The notes: generated by a model from the sequence alone, not told the origin. A stretch of 39,392 nt of DNA from Thiogranum sp. (GCA_030148915.1 JASBSN010000028.1:1-39392); one strand, 5' to 3'. Shown: positions 31,346 through 38,542, counted from the first letter of the stretch. Translations and numbers: made by a program.

Positions 31346-32758
31346 TTACTCCGACAGACCCAGGAATCCGGAGAAATCCACCAGACCGGTCACATTGAGA
31401 AAGATAATCACCACCGCCACCGGGGTGACATAACGCACCAGTACGCGCCACAAGCGGTAGGCCCAGCCGTCGCCCAGAGCCAGCTCCTGTACGCTGTCGG
31501 GGCGCTTCATCACCCAGACGCTGAACACGGCGATAGCAAAGCCTCCCAGGGGCAGCATGATGTTGGCGGTCAGGTAATCGAGCAGATCGAAAACAGTGGC
31601 GTTTCTGAACACCGACACGAATGACAGTGGCCGGAACTCCGACCAGATATTGAACGAGAATACCGTCAGCAGCCCGAACAGCCAAGTGGTGAGGCCGGTG
31701 ATCACGGAGGCTCTCACCCGCGACATAGCGCGGTTTTCCACCAGCCAGGCGACGGCCGGCTCGATCAGCGAAATCGACGAAGTCCAGGCGGCAAACACCA
31801 GTAGCACAAAGAACAGAGTACCGAACACTTGGCCGCCGGGCATATGGCCAAAGGCGATCGGCAGCGTCTGAAAAATCAGCCCGGGACCGGCACCCGGTTC
31901 CATGCCGTTGACGAATACAATGGGAAATATCGCCATGCCGGCGAGCAACGCCACCAGGGTATCCAGCAGCGCGATGGTGATGGTGCTTTTGGCTATCGAG
32001 GCACGCGCCGGTAGATAGGATCCGTAGACCATGATCGCGCCCATCCCCAAGCTGAGGGTGAAAAAGGCGTGGCCCATGGCAATCAGTACGCCGTTGGCGT
32101 CGATTTTGGCGAAATCGGCGCGAAACAGAAACGCCAGCCCCTGGTCGAACGCGCCGCTGGCCATGGCATACCCATCAAGCAGCAGTAACAGCACAAACAG
32201 CGACGGCACCAGAAATTTCACCGCCCGCTCCAGGCCGCCGCGGACTCCGCGGGCCACCACGATCATGGTCATGACCATGAACAGTGTGTGCCAGCCCATC
32301 AGCCGCTCCGGGTCCCCGGTGAGCCGCTCGAAGATACTGGCGACACCATCGGCCGTCGCCCCGGTGAAGGTGCCGCCGACGGCCCGGAAGGCATAGGCCA
32401 GCGCCCAACCGGCGATGACACTGTAATAGGAAAGAATCAGGAATCCGGCCAGCACGCCGGCCCAGCCCAGCCAACTCCAGTAGCGACTCGCACCCGCCTC
32501 GGCGGCCAGGGTGCGCATGCTGTTGATCGGGCTCTGCCGGCCGCGGCGCCCGAGCATGACTTCCGCCATCATAATGGGGATACCGATCACCGCGATACAC
32601 GCCAGGTACACCAGGACGAAGGCGCCCCCCCCGTGTTCGCCCGCAATATAGGGAAATTTCCAGATATTGCCCAGGCCGACCGCCGACCCGGTAGCCGCCA
32701 GCACGAACGCCAGGCGGCTCGACCAGCTACCGTGAATGGACTGTTTTGCTCGCGTCAT
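31346..32758 (-). CDS. Sodium-dependent transporter of the neurotransmitter:sodium symporter family
   Basis: The 470-residue protein has about eleven hydrophobic segments. The NSS signature in TM1 is WSSRLAFVLAATGSAVGLGN followed by IWKFPYIAGEHGGGAFVLVY, which includes the unwound sodium/substrate site. The substrate is probably an amino acid or other small amine but cannot be read from the sequence. The frame is open to 32908, but the upstream 50 residues are not family-like and run into the smpB promoter region; the ATG at 32758 gives MTRAKQSIHGSWSSR. It is divergent from smpB and four bases upstream of ratA, so it stands between two normally adjacent genes. Confidence 0.93.
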   Translation of the reverse strand: MTRAKQSIHGSWSSRLAFVLAATGSAVGLGNIWKFPYIAGEHGGGAFVLVYLACIAVIGIPIMMAEVMLGRRGRQSPINSMRTLAAEAGASRYWSWLGWAGVLAGFLILSYYSVIAGWALAYAFRAVGGTFTGATADGVASIFERLTGDPERLMGWHTLFMVMTMIVVARGVRGGLERAVKFLVPSLFVLLLLLDGYAMASGAFDQGLAFLFRADFAKIDANGVLIAMGHAFFTLSLGMGAIMVYGSYLPARASIAKSTITIALLDTLVALLAGMAIFPIVFVNGMEPGAGPGLIFQTLPIAFGHMPGGQVFGTLFFVLLVFAAWTSSISLIEPAVAWLVENRAMSRVRASVITGLTTWLFGLLTVFSFNIWSEFRPLSFVSVFRNATVFDLLDYLTANIMLPLGGFAIAVFSVWVMKRPDSVQELALGDGWAYRLWRVLVRYVTPVAVVIIFLNVTGLVDFSGFLGLSE

Positions 32759-32834
32759 GCCGACCCCGGTGATGGAACATTGCCGGGGATTGTCCGCAAT
32801 ATAGCGAAAAGGCTCAAGTTCCGCGGGACATGGG

Positions 32835-32840
32835 TATAAT
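32835..32840 (+). promoter_or_regulatory. Possible -10 box for smpB immediately before its start
   Basis: A perfect TATAAT ends six bases before the smpB ATG at 32847. With normal spacing transcription would start at or next to the A of that ATG, making the mRNA leaderless. No good -35 box lies 16-18 bases before it, so this is tentative. Confidence 0.35.
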
Positions 32841-32846
32841 GGGGTG

Positions 32847-33332
32847 ATGGCAAAATCCAACAGCAAAAAGAACACCGGGCGCACCAGCAGCACCATTGCG
32901 CTGAACAAAAAGGCGCGTTTCGAGTATTCGCTGGAAGACCGCCTGCAGGCCGGTCTGGCGCTCGAGGGCTGGGAAGTGAAAAGCCTTCGGGCCGGGAAAA
33001 TACAGCTGGTCGACAGCTATATTCTGCTCAAAAGCGGTGAGGCTTATCTGCTCGGCGCGCGGATCAGCCCCTTGCCCACCGCCTCGACCCACATCCAGCC
33101 CGACCCGTCGCGCACGCGCAAGCTGCTGCTGCACCGCGAGGAGATCGATAAGCTCATTGGCGCCGTAGATCGCAAGGGCTATTCGCTGATCCCCACGGCC
33201 ATGTTCTGGAGCAAGGGCCGCGCCAAGCTGGAGATCGCCCTGGCCAAGGGTAAAAAAGAACACGACAAGCGCGCGACCCTCAAAGACCGCGACTGGCAGC
33301 GCGACAAGCAGCGGATTCTCAAGCACGGCTGA
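32847..33332 (+). CDS. smpB: SsrA-binding protein SmpB
   Basis: SmpB binds tmRNA and brings it to stalled ribosomes. The 161-residue protein has the OB-fold core: [55 protein letters not shown] and [20 protein letters not shown]. The basic C-terminal tail that enters the mRNA channel is [20 protein letters not shown]. The ATG at 32847 gives [15 protein letters not shown]; a GTG immediately before it is a less likely start. It lies 55 bases upstream of its partner RNA gene ssrA. Confidence 0.97.
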   Translation: MAKSNSKKNTGRTSSTIALNKKARFEYSLEDRLQAGLALEGWEVKSLRAGKIQLVDSYILLKSGEAYLLGARISPLPTASTHIQPDPSRTRKLLLHREEIDKLIGAVDRKGYSLIPTAMFWSKGRAKLEIALAKGKKEHDKRATLKDRDWQRDKQRILKHG

Positions 33333-33362
33333 GGCCCGGCGCGGGAAACTTTCGGCCGTTTC

Positions 33363-33371
33363 TGCTATCAT
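33363..33371 (+). promoter_or_regulatory. Extended -10 promoter of ssrA
   Basis: TGCTATCAT is a TGn-extended -10 box whose hexamer TATCAT is at 33366-33371. Transcription would begin near 33378, about ten bases before the mature tmRNA 5' end, leaving a short leader for RNase P to remove. Confidence 0.6.
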
Positions 33372-33387
33372 AGATTCGGTAAAACTT

Positions 33388-33751
33388 GGGGGCGACCTGG
33401 CTTCGACGTGGGTGGCAAAACCTGAGGTGCATGCCGAGGGACAGATGACCTCGTAAATCCAGCTGTAAAACCTATAGTTGCCAACGACGACAACTACGCT
33501 TTAGCCGCTTAAAAACCGGTGTAAAGCCTTCGGCCCGGCGTGTGCCTGTACGCCCGGATCACCGGAGTCATCCCATACAGGATCGCGCGGACCGCTCTTC
33601 CGGGGCAGATGCGCTAAAACCTAACCGGAATCGCTGTCGGTTTTCCCTGCCCGTCGGGTAGCCGCCAGCTAAACTCAAAGACGCGGATAAGCATGTAGAG
33701 CCGATGGCGGAGTACTTGCGGACGCGGGTTCGATTCCCGCCGCCTCCACCA
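33388..33751 (+). ncRNA. ssrA: Transfer-messenger RNA (tmRNA, 10Sa RNA)
   Basis: This 364-base one-piece tmRNA rescues stalled ribosomes with SmpB. The mature 5' end GGGGGCG pairs over seven positions with CGCCTCC before the encoded ACCA at 33748-33751. The tRNA-like part continues with CGACCTGGCTTCGACGTGGG at the 5' side and the T-arm GCGGG-TTCGATT-CCCGC at the 3' side. The tag frame lies at 33480-33512. The 3' 110 bases are duplicated 4.78 kb downstream, so this gene is the attachment site of an inserted segment; the gene itself remains complete. Confidence 0.96.
33480..33512 (+). other. ssrA: tmRNA tag reading frame, peptide ANDDNYALAA
   Basis: The resume codon region reads GCC AAC GAC GAC AAC TAC GCT TTA GCC GCT TAA, giving the degradation tag ANDDNYALAA. 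It differs from the Escherichia coli tag ANDENYALAA only by Asp for Glu at position 4, and it keeps the C-terminal LAA recognised by ClpXP. Confidence 0.95.
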
Positions 33752-33753
33752 AT
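33642..33753 (+). repeat. Direct repeat copy 1 (att site at the ssrA 3' end)
   Basis: The last 110 bases of ssrA plus two bases beyond are repeated at 38422-38533. The 112-base copies differ only at 33651/38431 (C versus A) and 33721/38501 (G versus C). This copy keeps the standard tmRNA sequence GGACGCGGGTTC before the T-arm and serves the functional gene. It is interpreted as the left attachment site of the hydrogenase island. Confidence 0.93.
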
Positions 33754-33770
33754 ACAGAAACCCACTAGAC

Positions 33771-33794
33771 CAGCGGAGACTAACTAACCCGCTG
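33771..33794. other. Inverted repeat between ssrA and the hydrogenase operon
   Basis: CAGCGG (33771-33776) pairs with CCGCTG (33789-33794) around a 12-base loop. The outer flanks CTAG on each side extend the symmetry with a bulge. It could terminate ssrA transcription or be an operator for the hydrogenase operon. No T-run follows. It is the only structured element in the 71-base leader of the island. Confidence 0.4.
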
Positions 33795-33824
33795 ATCCTA
33801 GTTCGGTTTCGTACAAGGATAACT

Positions 33825-34934
33825 GTGCATAGTCCGCTCAGAAATTTCTTGCCTCGCAATAATTTCAGTGAATTACTCACTGCCCTCAGCGACGGTGGTT
33901 ATCGTTGTCTGGCGCCAAAGGTATGTGACGGCGCAATTGTCTACAAGGAATTGCCATCCCAAGATACCTTATCCACTGGTATTTCAATACACCAAGCGCC
34001 GGGCAGCTACCGCGTCGAAATCACAGATTCAGCGCGCAACTTTGGCTGGTCAAACGGTCCGCAAGGGCTAAAACCGCTCGTATTCAAATCACGAGAGACC
34101 CTGTGGAGCGTCCGCAGAGACACCAACGGCCAGATGACTTTTACTGAGTCGGCCGCAGAGCCCGACCCGGTCGCGATTATCGGTGTAAGGTCGTGCGACC
34201 TCGCCGCACTCGCTTTACAAGACAAGCATTTCCTGAACAACCATAATAGGGATTCGCACTATCAGACGCGGCGCGCATCGTTGTTCCTTGTCGCAGTGAA
34301 TTGCACGCACCCTTCCGACACCTGTTTCTGTGCGTCTACCGGAGACGGGCCAACCGCGCAGGATGGTTTTGATTTGCTCCTCGATGAACTGGATGACGGG
34401 TTCGTTATCCGTGCCGGCACAGAGGCCGGTGAGAAGATACTGGAAACACTGCCTGTAGATCCCGTTGCACCCGAACAAGCAGAAGCCATTTCGCGCCAGA
34501 ACCAGCGAGCACGTGAATGCCAGACACGGCGCTTACCTTCGAGAAACCTCGAACAGGCGCTGTTCGAAAATCTCGAACATCCACGTTGGCGGACCGTCGC
34601 GCAACGCTGCCTGTCCTGCGCAAACTGCACCTCCGTCTGTCCTACCTGTTTTTGTTACAGTGAACAGGATACCGGCACGCTGGATTTCACCCGGTCAGAA
34701 CATGTCCGTGAATGGGATTCCTGTTTTACGCAGGGGCACAGCTATATCCACGGCTTAACGATTCGTGCGGATACGAAATTGCGTTATCGTCAGTGGCTGA
34801 CGCATAAGCTCGGTAGCTGGCACAGCCAATATGGCCGATCCGGCTGTGTCGGGTGCGGACGTTGCATCAGTTGGTGCCCTGTCGGTATCGATATTACCGA
34901 AGAAGTTACCGCCATCGTGAGCGCCGAAACATGA
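33825..34934 (+). CDS. hydB: Group 3b [NiFe] hydrogenase beta subunit (iron-sulfur)
   Basis: The 369-residue protein transfers electrons between the gamma (flavin) and delta (small) subunits. Two ferredoxin-like [4Fe-4S] motifs are seen: CLSCANCTSVCPTCFC (Cys 262, 265, 268, 272 and two more) and CVGCGRCISWCPVG (Cys 341, 344, 347, 351). The N-terminal part contains PDPVAIIGVRSCDLAALALQ and VNCTHPSDTCFCASTGDGP, typical of sulfhydrogenase beta/HyhB and anaerobic sulfite reductase A-type proteins. The GTG start at 33825 has AAGGA five bases upstream. It is the first gene in the order beta-gamma-delta-alpha, the hydBGDA order of archaeal sulfhydrogenases. The group assignment is by architecture, not by alignment. 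Confidence 0.9.
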   Translation: MHSPLRNFLPRNNFSELLTALSDGGYRCLAPKVCDGAIVYKELPSQDTLSTGISIHQAPGSYRVEITDSARNFGWSNGPQGLKPLVFKSRETLWSVRRDTNGQMTFTESAAEPDPVAIIGVRSCDLAALALQDKHFLNNHNRDSHYQTRRASLFLVAVNCTHPSDTCFCASTGDGPTAQDGFDLLLDELDDGFVIRAGTEAGEKILETLPVDPVAPEQAEAISRQNQRARECQTRRLPSRNLEQALFENLEHPRWRTVAQRCLSCANCTSVCPTCFCYSEQDTGTLDFTRSEHVREWDSCFTQGHSYIHGLTIRADTKLRYRQWLTHKLGSWHSQYGRSGCVGCGRCISWCPVGIDITEEVTAIVSAET

Positions 34935-35767
34935 ATACAAGCGCTCATTGTCCCGCCGAAGCGCAAATTATCGCCCGTGAGCAGGACTCGCGCACCATTG
35001 TATCGCTCACTGTACGTCTCACCGATCCCGCATACGCAAATGAATTTGAGTTCCAGCCCGGTCAGTTCAATATGCTGTATTTGTATGGTGTCGGGGAAAT
35101 ACCCATCTCCATCAGTTCGGATCCTGCATCCTCCGACACCCTGACCCATACCATTCGGGCTGTTGGACGTGTATCGCATGGTCTCGCCCGACTCGAGGTG
35201 GGCGACCGAATCGGACTGCGCGGGCCCTTCGGTCGTGGCTGGCCACTGCAGGATGCCCGTGCCAAGAGTGTGATTGTCATTACCGGCGGCCTGGGCTGCG
35301 CACCGGTCGTACCGGTCATCGACTATGTGATTAATCGCCGCAGTGAGTATGGGCGACTGATTATTATGCAGGGTGTCAAGCACAGCGATGACCTGATCTG
35401 GCGGGAACGCTACGAGGCTTGGGGGAAACACCCCGACACTCAGGTATTGCTTGCGGCGGATATGGGTGGGAAACAATGGAATGGCGTGGTGGGCCCGGTT
35501 ACGGAACTTTTCGACCAGGCACACCTGCCGACTGAAAACAGCGTGGCATTCCTGTGTGGGCCCGAACCGATGATTCGTGCCTGCGTGAAAAGACTGACAG
35601 AGGAAGGTCTTGCGCCAGACCGTATCTGGATCAGTATGGAGCGCAACATGCAGTGTGCGCTGGGACAATGCGGACATTGCCAGTATGGTGACAAGTTTAT
35701 CTGCAAGGATGGCCCGGTATTTTCGTATGCCGGTATCCGGCATCTTTTTGGCGTGAAGGGTTTCTAA
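34931..35767 (+). CDS. hydG: Group 3b [NiFe] hydrogenase gamma subunit (FAD/NAD(P) oxidoreductase)
   Basis: The 278-residue protein belongs to the ferredoxin reductase/dihydroorotate dehydrogenase electron-transfer family, the module that exchanges electrons with NAD(P)H. The FAD-binding domain contains FEFQPGQFNMLYLYGVGEIP, ISISSDPAS and LRGPFGRGW. The nucleotide-binding domain has VIVITGGLGCAPVVPVIDYV and FLCGPEPMIRACV. The C-terminal [2Fe-2S] site is CALGQCGHCQYGDKFIC. The ATG at 34931 overlaps the beta-subunit stop (ATGA). The frame is open earlier, but that part is basic and not family-like. Whether NAD or NADP is preferred cannot be decided by eye. Confidence 0.92.
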   Translation: MNTSAHCPAEAQIIAREQDSRTIVSLTVRLTDPAYANEFEFQPGQFNMLYLYGVGEIPISISSDPASSDTLTHTIRAVGRVSHGLARLEVGDRIGLRGPFGRGWPLQDARAKSVIVITGGLGCAPVVPVIDYVINRRSEYGRLIIMQGVKHSDDLIWRERYEAWGKHPDTQVLLAADMGGKQWNGVVGPVTELFDQAHLPTENSVAFLCGPEPMIRACVKRLTEEGLAPDRIWISMERNMQCALGQCGHCQYGDKFICKDGPVFSYAGIRHLFGVKGF

Positions 35768-36552
35768 TGTCTGCTACGAAAGCAAAAGTCGCTGTACATA
35801 AGTTCAGCTCCTGCGACGGCTGCCAGCTTGCTTTTCTGAATATGGGCGAAGACTTGTTGGCACTGTTTGATCAGGTCGACATCATTCACTTTGCTGAAGC
35901 GGGCCCGCTCAATAGGGAGGCAAGCGTCGACATCAGTTTCGTCGAAGGCAGTCTGTCCACACCCGAGGATATCCATCGAATAAAAAAAATTCGTGAGAAG
36001 AGTCGCTATGTAACAACAATTGGCGCCTGTGCAACCGCCGGTGGCTTGCAGGCGTTACGAAATGTCGCCCAGCAGGACGACTGGATACAATCGGTTTACG
36101 CAACACCGCAATACATCTCTTCGCTCGATCAGGTAATGCCCATCCACGAACAAATAGCAGTCGATTTCGAACTCCGTGGCTGCCCGGTCAATACGCGCCA
36201 GATCACGGCTGTTTTACGGTCTTTGCTAAACGGCGTTACGCCGGTTAATGAACAGGATAAGGTCTGCATGGAATGCAAACGCCAGCACGAGGTCTGTGCC
36301 ATGGTAGCGCGCGGCTTACCTTGTATGGGGCCGGTTACTCGAGCCGGCTGCGGTGCGCTGTGTCCTGGGGTGGGACGGGATTGTTACGGGTGCTACGGGT
36401 CTGCTGAAAATGCTAATACCGCATCCCTTGGAGGCAGATTCCATTTACTGCGTTTGAATCAGAATCAGGTCAGGCATCGATTTGTGTCCTTCAATGGCGC
36501 CGACCCCGTATTCGCGTCAGCCGGATCTATGGGTACAGGAAAGAATGACTGA
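35767..36552 (+). CDS. hydD: Group 3b [NiFe] hydrogenase delta (small) subunit
   Basis: The 261-residue small subunit has no Tat signal, so the enzyme is cytoplasmic. The proximal [4Fe-4S] ligands are visible: Cys16 and Cys19 (SSCDGCQLAF), Cys88 (TIGACATAGG) and Cys139 (ELRGCPVNTRQ). Eight more cysteines at 167, 170, 177, 186, 195, 199, 206 and 209 (CMECKRQHEVC, GLPCMGP, GCGALCPG, CYGCYG) suit two further [4Fe-4S] clusters, the group 3 pattern. The start overlaps the gamma stop by one base (TAATG), and the stop overlaps the alpha start by eight bases. Confidence 0.93.
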   Translation: MSATKAKVAVHKFSSCDGCQLAFLNMGEDLLALFDQVDIIHFAEAGPLNREASVDISFVEGSLSTPEDIHRIKKIREKSRYVTTIGACATAGGLQALRNVAQQDDWIQSVYATPQYISSLDQVMPIHEQIAVDFELRGCPVNTRQITAVLRSLLNGVTPVNEQDKVCMECKRQHEVCAMVARGLPCMGPVTRAGCGALCPGVGRDCYGCYGSAENANTASLGGRFHLLRLNQNQVRHRFVSFNGADPVFASAGSMGTGKND

Positions 36553-37843
36553 GAAGCGGGAAATCCGCATCAAAGTTCCCCTGCTGGCACGGGTTGAAGG
36601 TGAAGGTGCACTGGATCTGGTAATCAGCAATAACCGGATCGAGACCTTGAACCTGCGCATTTTCGAACCTCCCCGGTTGTTCGAAAAACTGCTCGAGGGC
36701 CGCGAATACCAGGAAGTACCGGACATAGTCGCGCGTATCTGCGGTATCTGCCCGGTGGCCTATCAGATGAGTGCTGTCAACGCCCTGGAACAGATTTTCA
36801 ATGTGCAACCCGACCCCTGGGTACATGCCATGCGTCGGGTTTTTTACTGCGGAGAGTGGATTCAGAGCCATGCGCTGCATATCCATTTGCTGGCGGCACC
36901 GGATTTCCTTGGCTTCAACAGTGCGCCGGAAATGGCGGGTGCCTATCCGGATGAGGTACGCCGCGGATTGAAATTACAATCCCTCGGTAACGACTTGATC
37001 CGGCTGTTCGGGGCACGATCCGTGCACCCGGTCGGCGCGCGGGTCGGCGGCTTTTATCGCGCTCCCGATCAGGCAAGAGTTGCGGAGCTGGTCTCCGATC
37101 TTGAACGGGCATTGCCGGACGCCGCTGCGCTGATTTCCTGGGTGGCGTCACTGGATCTTGCCGATGAGCAGCAGAATTTTTGCAGCGTTTCACTACGGCA
37201 TGACGCTGAATATCCCATCATGCAGAGCCGCCTGATGTCAGATCACGGGCTGGACCTGGCCATCGAAGACTACGAGCAAAAATTTACGGAATTCCAAGTG
37301 CCACACTCAACCGCGTTACATTCGAGTCTGGATGACAGGCCTTACCTGGTGGGTCCATTGGCCCGCCTGAATCTGAACCATGAACTACTCCCAGAAGCCA
37401 CGCTTTCGATATTGCGAAGCACCGCCATCAGATTTCCCAGCAAAAACATGTTTCACAGCATCGTAGCGCGAGCTGTAGAAATTCATTTTGCCATGCTCGA
37501 AGCTATCAGGCTGCTACAGCACTATAGCCTACCCGAGGCGCCATATCGCGATGTGAAACCGAGGGCCGGTATCGGATATGGCTGCACAGAGGCGCCGCGC
37601 GGCCTACTCTGGCACAAGTACGAAACGGATAGTAACGGACGCATCATCAGTGCGCGCATCGTGCCACCCACCAGCCAGAATCAGGCGCGAATCGAGCAGG
37701 ATATCGCTGCATCCCTCCAGAATGCTGGGCTCGACCAAGCCGAAGCGGTGCTGCGCCTCAGGGCAGAAACAGTTATTCGCAACTACGACCCCTGTATCTC
37801 CTGCGCCACCCATTTTCTGAGGCTCAAAATAGACAGACACTAA
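36545..37843 (+). CDS. hydA: Group 3b [NiFe] hydrogenase alpha (large, catalytic) subunit
   Basis: The 432-residue protein holds the NiFe(CN)2CO centre. The N-terminal E in LLARVEGEG (residue 18) precedes the L1 motif ARICGICPVAYQMSA (Cys66, Cys69), and the C-terminal L2 motif is DPCISCATH (Cys417, Cys420, His423), so all four metal-binding cysteines are present. Nine residues (FLRLKIDRH) follow His423 and may be the peptide removed by the protease encoded next. In L1 the position often occupied by His is Tyr. The ATG at 36545 has AGGAAAG upstream; the open frame before it overlaps the delta gene in another frame. It oxidises H2 or evolves it with NAD(P)(H), and perhaps reduces sulfur as described for sulfhydrogenases. 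Confidence 0.94.
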   Translation: MTEKREIRIKVPLLARVEGEGALDLVISNNRIETLNLRIFEPPRLFEKLLEGREYQEVPDIVARICGICPVAYQMSAVNALEQIFNVQPDPWVHAMRRVFYCGEWIQSHALHIHLLAAPDFLGFNSAPEMAGAYPDEVRRGLKLQSLGNDLIRLFGARSVHPVGARVGGFYRAPDQARVAELVSDLERALPDAAALISWVASLDLADEQQNFCSVSLRHDAEYPIMQSRLMSDHGLDLAIEDYEQKFTEFQVPHSTALHSSLDDRPYLVGPLARLNLNHELLPEATLSILRSTAIRFPSKNMFHSIVARAVEIHFAMLEAIRLLQHYSLPEAPYRDVKPRAGIGYGCTEAPRGLLWHKYETDSNGRIISARIVPPTSQNQARIEQDIAASLQNAGLDQAEAVLRLRAETVIRNYDPCISCATHFLRLKIDRH

Positions 37844-37871
37844 GAAGCCTGTTCTTGTTGGAGGAATTACC

Positions 37872-38387
37872 GTGCCCCGTCGTAGAACGTTACCCATACG
37901 TGTGTTAGCCATGGGGTCGGATAGCGGGACAGACCGGATCGGTTTTCTGACTATCCATCGACTTGAAGCGATCGGTTTCAAACACCGCTATCCCGACAAT
38001 TTCGTCGCCACGGCGATATGCCGGTCGCCGGCGCTTCTCGCCGCTCGATACGCTCCGGCACGGGCGCTGATTGTGCTTGATGCCTACTGTTCCAGCGATC
38101 CCTTGGGCCGCGTCAGGCGTCTTGCCGTGAAAGATCTTGAGTCGAAACACCGGCCATCCAGCAGCCACGGGTTCGATCTTAAACAGGCGCTCCAATTATG
38201 CACGACTCTCGAGGGCGGAAATCTTCCGGTCTCGGTAGTCGCCATTTCTATCGGGGCCGAAGAGGATACGACAGATACGCAGAAGGCTCACAAATTACTG
38301 GAAATGTCTTTTCCAGCGGTGCTCAACACCGTTGACGAAGATATCAGGGCAATAATGTCTTCCCGCTCTTTTTCAAGCCCCATCTAG
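37872..38387 (+). CDS. Hydrogenase maturation endopeptidase (M52/HycI-HyaD-like)
   Basis: The 171-residue protein fits family M52, which trims the large-subunit C-terminus after nickel insertion. The expected three metal-contact regions are recognisable but divergent: AMGSDSGTDRIGF (Asp17 or Asp21, where the family usually has GNxLxxDDG), LIVLDAYCSSDPLG (Asp70) and SSSHGFDLKQAL (His99). VVAISIGAEE takes the place of the usual VIGIQP segment. The GTG start at 37872 is preceded by GGAGGA with six bases of spacing. It follows the alpha subunit by 28 bases. The hypABCDEF genes are absent, so the metal centre must be made by proteins encoded elsewhere. Confidence 0.82.
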   Translation: MPRRRTLPIRVLAMGSDSGTDRIGFLTIHRLEAIGFKHRYPDNFVATAICRSPALLAARYAPARALIVLDAYCSSDPLGRVRRLAVKDLESKHRPSSSHGFDLKQALQLCTTLEGGNLPVSVVAISIGAEEDTTDTQKAHKLLEMSFPAVLNTVDEDIRAIMSSRSFSSPI

Positions 38388-38421
38388 CAGCACGACCCTC
38401 CAGGCTGGTTCCCACGGCAGC

Positions 38422-38533
38422 TTTCCCTGCACGTCGGGTAGCCGCCAGCTAAACTCAAAGACGCGGATAAGCATGTAGAGCCGATGGCGGAGTACTTGCG
38501 CACGCGGGTTCGATTCCCGCCGCCTCCACCAAT
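38422..38533 (+). repeat. Direct repeat copy 2 (displaced ssrA 3' end, att site)
   Basis: This is a 112-base copy of the ssrA 3' end and two following bases, with differences at 38431 and 38501. The second difference changes GGACGCGGG to GCACGCGGG, away from the usual tmRNA sequence, so this copy is no longer under selection as tmRNA. There is no 5' half or tag frame, hence it is a remnant and not a second gene. It marks the right border of the island, 34 bases after the protease stop. Confidence 0.92.
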
Positions 38534-38542
38534 TCAATTGTC

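Larger units (their letters stand above)
33754..38533 (+). mobile_element. Integrase-less ~4.8-kb genomic island in ssrA carrying a [NiFe] hydrogenase operon
   Basis: A 4780-base segment lies between the functional ssrA 3' end and the end of a second copy of that 3' end. It holds only five plus-strand genes (33825-38387), packed with one- to eight-base overlaps and one 28-base gap, plus 71 bases before and 34 bases after them. Base use is visibly less GC-rich than in the flanks (28 G+C in the 60 bases from 34201, by hand count). Insertion at a tmRNA 3' end with a direct repeat is the known outcome of tyrosine-integrase elements. Here no integrase or excisionase is present, so the island is either a decayed remnant or mobilised in trans. 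Confidence 0.85.

Noticed and set aside
33568-33880. Short minus-strand frames across the ssrA 3' end and its flank
   Set aside because: They overlap the structured tmRNA and the att repeat. They reflect RNA gene sequence, not protein coding.
33754-38421. A hidden integrase, transposase or inverted terminal repeats in the island
   Set aside because: Both strands were read: all sizable frames on the minus strand mirror hydrogenase genes and show no R-H-R-Y or DDE pattern, and no terminal inverted repeats or target duplications of transposon type were seen.
38422-38531. A second tmRNA or a tRNA gene, suggested by the T-arm and CCA end
   Set aside because: There is no matching 5' half, D-arm, anticodon arm or tag frame nearby. 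It is a duplicate of the last 110 bases of ssrA only.
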